64,000 nucleotides of DNA from Ichthyophis bannanicus (Eukaryota; Chordata; Amphibia; Gymnophiona; Ichthyophiidae), in the NCBI GenBank assembly GCA_033557465.1, contig JAWIIG010000039.1, positions 1,054,001 through 1,118,000 of the forward strand, in the 5' to 3' direction. Shown here piece after piece: positions 60,966 through 64,000 of the stretch (positions within the stretch are counted from its first letter, which is position 1; each line of letters starts with the position of its first letter). The notes beneath the pieces are model-generated. The model was not told where the DNA came from, searched no databases, and worked only from the letters and a program-made list of their open reading frames with translations. Both the position numbers and the translations under genes were made by a program.

Positions 60966-61825
60966 AGATGCAGACAGTAGTCTGGAGGCTATCCAGTCTT
61001 TCACAATGAGTGGTGCATGCATGCTTATCTTCCAGCTGGTGAGAGATCATATGTATGCGCTCAGTGCAAAGAGCTCCTGGTTCTCAGAGAACAAGCCTGA
61101 TCTCTGGAGGCTAAAGTAGCAGACTTGGAGAAGTTGAGGCAGAGTGGTACACTAAGGAGACCTTCAGGGACATCGTAGAGAAGTCCCATCTCCAGTCTGG
61201 CAGCCTCTTTGCTGCCTTGGAGGAGAGAGGTCACCTGGAGGGAGAGCATAATCTTGATGTGGCAGGAAATGATTCTGTAGCCAGGACCTGCAATATCCTC
61301 TTGCCCCAACAATGTGTCTCCAGGGGCTTCTGCTGAGGAGGAAAGGGTTAGGATGGCTGTCTTAGCTGTTGATTCAGTCATTAGGTATATAGATGGCTAG
61401 TGGGTCTTAGGATCACCTGGTCACTTGCCTACCTGGTGCGAAGGTGGTGGACCTCATGCGTAACCCAAATAGGATTTCAGACAGTGCTGAGGAGCCAGAT
61501 GTTCTAGTACATGTTTGCATCAGTGAAATAGGAAAATGTGGGAGGGAGGATCTGGAAGCCAAATTTAGGCTTTTAGGCAGAAAGCTGAAATCCAGAACCT
61601 CCAGAATAACATTCTCAGAAATGCTTCCTTTTGCATGCACAGCTCCAGAGTCTCATGGATGAGACAATAGTGCAGGAAGAAAGGTTTTAAATTTGTTAGA
61701 AACTAGACTACATTCTGGGGAAGGGGGAGCCTATTCTGCAAAAATAAGCTTCATCTTAACCAGGGTGGTACCAGGCTGCTGGAGTTAACTTTCTAAATGG
61801 AGACAGAGCACATTTTAAACTAGAA
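60966..61825 (+). pseudogene. CR1 ORF1 remnant
   Basis: ATGCAGACAGTAGTCTGGAGG (60968) matches the CR1-H ORF1 start. Further matches: GCTAAAGTAGCAGACTTGG, GGAAAATGTGG.AGGGAGG, and CTTAACCAGG near the end. The frame is destroyed by many indels, so it is older than the other copies. ORF2 is absent. Confidence 0.7.
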
Positions 61826-63300
61826 TCTTCAGGATAGTTTGACAGTCGCTGTCCTAACTTTAGCTGGTTTTCACTATCCATTTAGTGACTGAATATCACC
61901 ACTGTCCAGGGGGCTTAGATATTCAGTGGCAGAAACCATATATTTTCTGTCACTATGGCTGCTAGGCACTTTTAACTAGTCTAGCTAGTGTTTCTGAATA
62001 TTCAAAGAAGTAATATTTAAGCACCATGGGGGTCAGCCATGGAGCTTACTTATAATCCAGATACTTAATGGTATTAATTGGATAGTAGCTGCCACTGAAT
62101 ATCAAGACTGAGCAGCCACTATCTGGCTAATTGCCAACCTTATCCAGATAGCAATTTGGGCCTCCTTTCAAATGACCAAAGCTATCTAGATAAGGTTGAG
62201 CTATCAGGACAAGAGCTGTGAAAATCGTCACTATAATTTCTATTTTTAGCACTGCTGCTGCCATGGACATAAGTTTCTTGTTCTGTGCACTATGTGGATC
62301 TCTGAGTTTGAGCCACGCAGTACAGGAACTACAGTGCTATTCTTGGAGGTCTTAAATCTTATGAGACCAGCATGGGAGTCCTGAACTGTACAGCTCAAAT
62401 TTACATAGCCTCATGGAGCAGAGAACAGAACTCTCCTGTTCTCAGTTGCAGAAGAGTAGACATAGATGGAGCGGAAGGAAGATGCTTATTGTTTTCCTGT
62501 CTGCAAGGAATCACTAGTTGGGCATGGATTTAGCTGTCTACATGAGGATTAAGAGGCTGAAGTGTGGCTGACTGGCTGCCTATATGGTGAGGGCTGCTTG
62601 GGGGAATGTAGTTAACTACATGGAGGGTAGGGACTTGGAGGGTGGCTGACTAACATCCTGGGTCCTAAGGGCATTGGTGTAGTTTGCTTTCTTACTTTGG
62701 GAGAGGGGGGGTAAGGAAGTCATATTGGCAGTGGAAGCAGGGAGTCCAGTTCACCATTAGTGCCTGCAACATTTGGAGGGACACTGCCCTCCATATCCCT
62801 CCCAAACTACGTCTATGACTGAGGGTTAGTTGAGGGACTTGCTGATTGGGGGAGGAGGGGGCTAGTGGGACAGAGAGAGAGACTAGGTGACGACAGGGTG
62901 GGGGAAAAAGAGACAGAGAGAGACTGGGTGATGATGGTGTGTGGGAATAAGACGGGAGTGGGTGATGACAGAGTGGGGGAATGAGAGAGAGATGGGTGAC
63001 GGCTGGGTTGGAGAGATGCTGGCTATATATTTCTTCCAATTTTCTGCAGTGGTGAATTAAGATCCTAGTTTACTTAACTTTCTTTTACCTTAGATATGGA
63101 ATATGTATACAGCCTTAGGAAAACAAGACCTAAAGTAGCTGTGGTCCACCTTGGAGGGAGATCTCTCTTCATTTGCTCCACCCCACTCTTCAACTTTAGT
63201 GGAGACAATGGGAGGGAAAGTCTCAACTACTGGCCCCTTAATTCTAGGGACGACTCCTAAATAAAAAGAAAATTTGTTCAGAACTATCTTAAATTATCTA
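61826..63300. other. No gene seen; GA-rich stretch
   Basis: I find no coding sequence. 62690-63010 is a loose GA-rich repeat (GAGAGAGACTGGGTGATGA-like units of about 40-60 bp). Confidence 0.4.
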
Positions 63301-63327
63301 TATTGCTGTTTGTCAGAAGCCTCTCAC

Positions 63328-63441
63328 CTGTGCAGGCTGCGTCATCAATATCTCTGCCTTTCGAGGCATGCTCCCTGCCACAACGTATCTCTTCCTCTTT
63401 CCGGATCTTGAATAGCACACCAGGATTGACAATTGCATAGC
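63328..63441 (-). CDS. Candidate KRAB-B-box exon
   Basis: The minus strand has an acceptor (TTAAAATTATCAG) before 63441 and a donor (CACAG/GTGAGAGG) after 63328. The 114-bp exon starts in phase 1 and encodes GYAIVNPGVLFKIRKEEEI, similar to KRAB-B segments (GYxxxxPxVLFxIxxGEE), which in vertebrate zinc-finger genes also sit on a separate phase-1 exon starting with Gly-Tyr. In context it may be an exon of a zinc-finger gene running off the window, or a pseudogene copy. Confidence 0.5.
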
Positions 63442-63514
63442 CTGATAATTTTAAAAAGCAGCAACTTGTTTTAGAATCTTCACACATCACAGACAAGAAA
63501 GAGAAATTTACATA

Positions 63515-63945
63515 CCTGATAATGTACTTTCCTGGAATTCTGCTCGACTAGTCCAGATGAGTGGGTTATGCTCCCTTGCCAGCAGGTGGAGGCAGACTTG
63601 AACAACTTTCAGTGATGTCATTATTTGGTATATCCTCTGATCAGCATTGAGAGAAGCCAATATGAAACTTCCTAAGTGGTAAGCAAGACTGAAAATCTCA
63701 GCAACTATGAATGTTCATATCTAATCATAATTGGAACAAACATTTGGAACAAGTATTTGTCTCTTATCTTAACTGACTCTACAGTAGACACTGATACTGG
63801 CCATCCAATCAAAAGGCATCACAGCTTCCAAACCTGAAGGAAGAGTCTTCCAGGATGGGTCCTGGACTGGTCTAGCAGGATTCAAGGAAAGAAAATGATT
63901 AGATATGTAAGTTTCTCCTTCCTTATCATCATGCTAGACTAGTCC
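63515..63945. repeat. Inverted repeat pair with CTAGTCCAGA core
   Basis: CTTTCCTGGAATTCTGCTCGACTAGTCCAGA (63528-63558) is matched in reverse complement by TGGACTGGTCTAGCAGGATTCAAGGAAAG (63863-63891). A further direct copy is CTAGACTAGTCCAGAC at 63930-63945. This may be the end of another mobile element that continues past the window. Confidence 0.45.
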
Positions 63946-64000
63946 AGACAAGCAGGACGTATCCAAGCAGTCTGGACCCAGGATGGAAGGGAGACAACTC

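Noticed and set aside
61444..61662. Small independent gene
   Set aside because: It aligns by motif with the esterase-like half of CR1 ORF1 and is part of a decayed copy.

Overview
This is vertebrate nuclear DNA made almost entirely of nested transposable elements; I see at most one host-gene fragment (a KRAB-B-like exon candidate near 63.4 kb, minus strand). The mixture of CR1, L2 and RTE LINEs, tRNA-derived SINEs, DIRS elements, Ty3/gypsy-type LTR elements and a hAT transposon fits a large amphibian genome. The LINE and SINE tails look like those I associate with caecilians, but that identification is inference.

Layout. 0.2-2.2 kb: decayed RTE LINE (+). 2.25-4.44 kb: 5' part of a DIRS element (-). 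4.44-5.38 kb: truncated LTR (-). 5.585-22.325 kb: one LTR retrotransposon, E1 (-, 4-bp TSD AGTT). A second CR1-clade LINE sits where its RT/RNase H should be, and its 5' LTR holds another solo LTR (14345-21394, TSD CAGG), which itself holds a full-length, apparently intact CR1 (14886-20528, TSD GAGCT). 22.54-57.38 kb: one DIRS element (+) split by an L2 with a solo LTR inside, and by a CR1 (25861-53819, -). That CR1 is split by a hAT transposon (27110-50470, TSD CCCTATAT), which carries a SINE, a CR1 3' fragment, solo LTRs, a second full-length CR1 and a complete LTR retrotransposon, E2 (27514-33974, TSD AGTT). Insertions are nested up to seven deep. 57.8-60.8 kb: decayed L2 (-) with two SINEs. 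60.97-61.83 kb: CR1 ORF1 remnant. 61.8-64 kb: mostly featureless.

The most interesting system is the LTR retrotransposon group (E1, E2 and eight further LTR copies). All have unusually long LTRs (1.2-1.7 kb). In each, a reading frame of about 220-390 codons opens at the first base of the LTR (always TGT, Cys). In both internal-region-bearing elements the RNase H frame runs without a stop through the polypurine tract into this LTR frame, so the 3' LTR appears to encode a long basic C-terminal extension of Pol. Nine of ten LTR types end this frame with an acidic stretch and a short MDC[S/T] motif. E1 and E2 together imply a Gmr1-like domain order (integrase before RT), a dUTPase before RT, a tRNA-Ser-type primer site and a short spliced leader before gag. 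I cannot tell from sequence alone whether this has been described.
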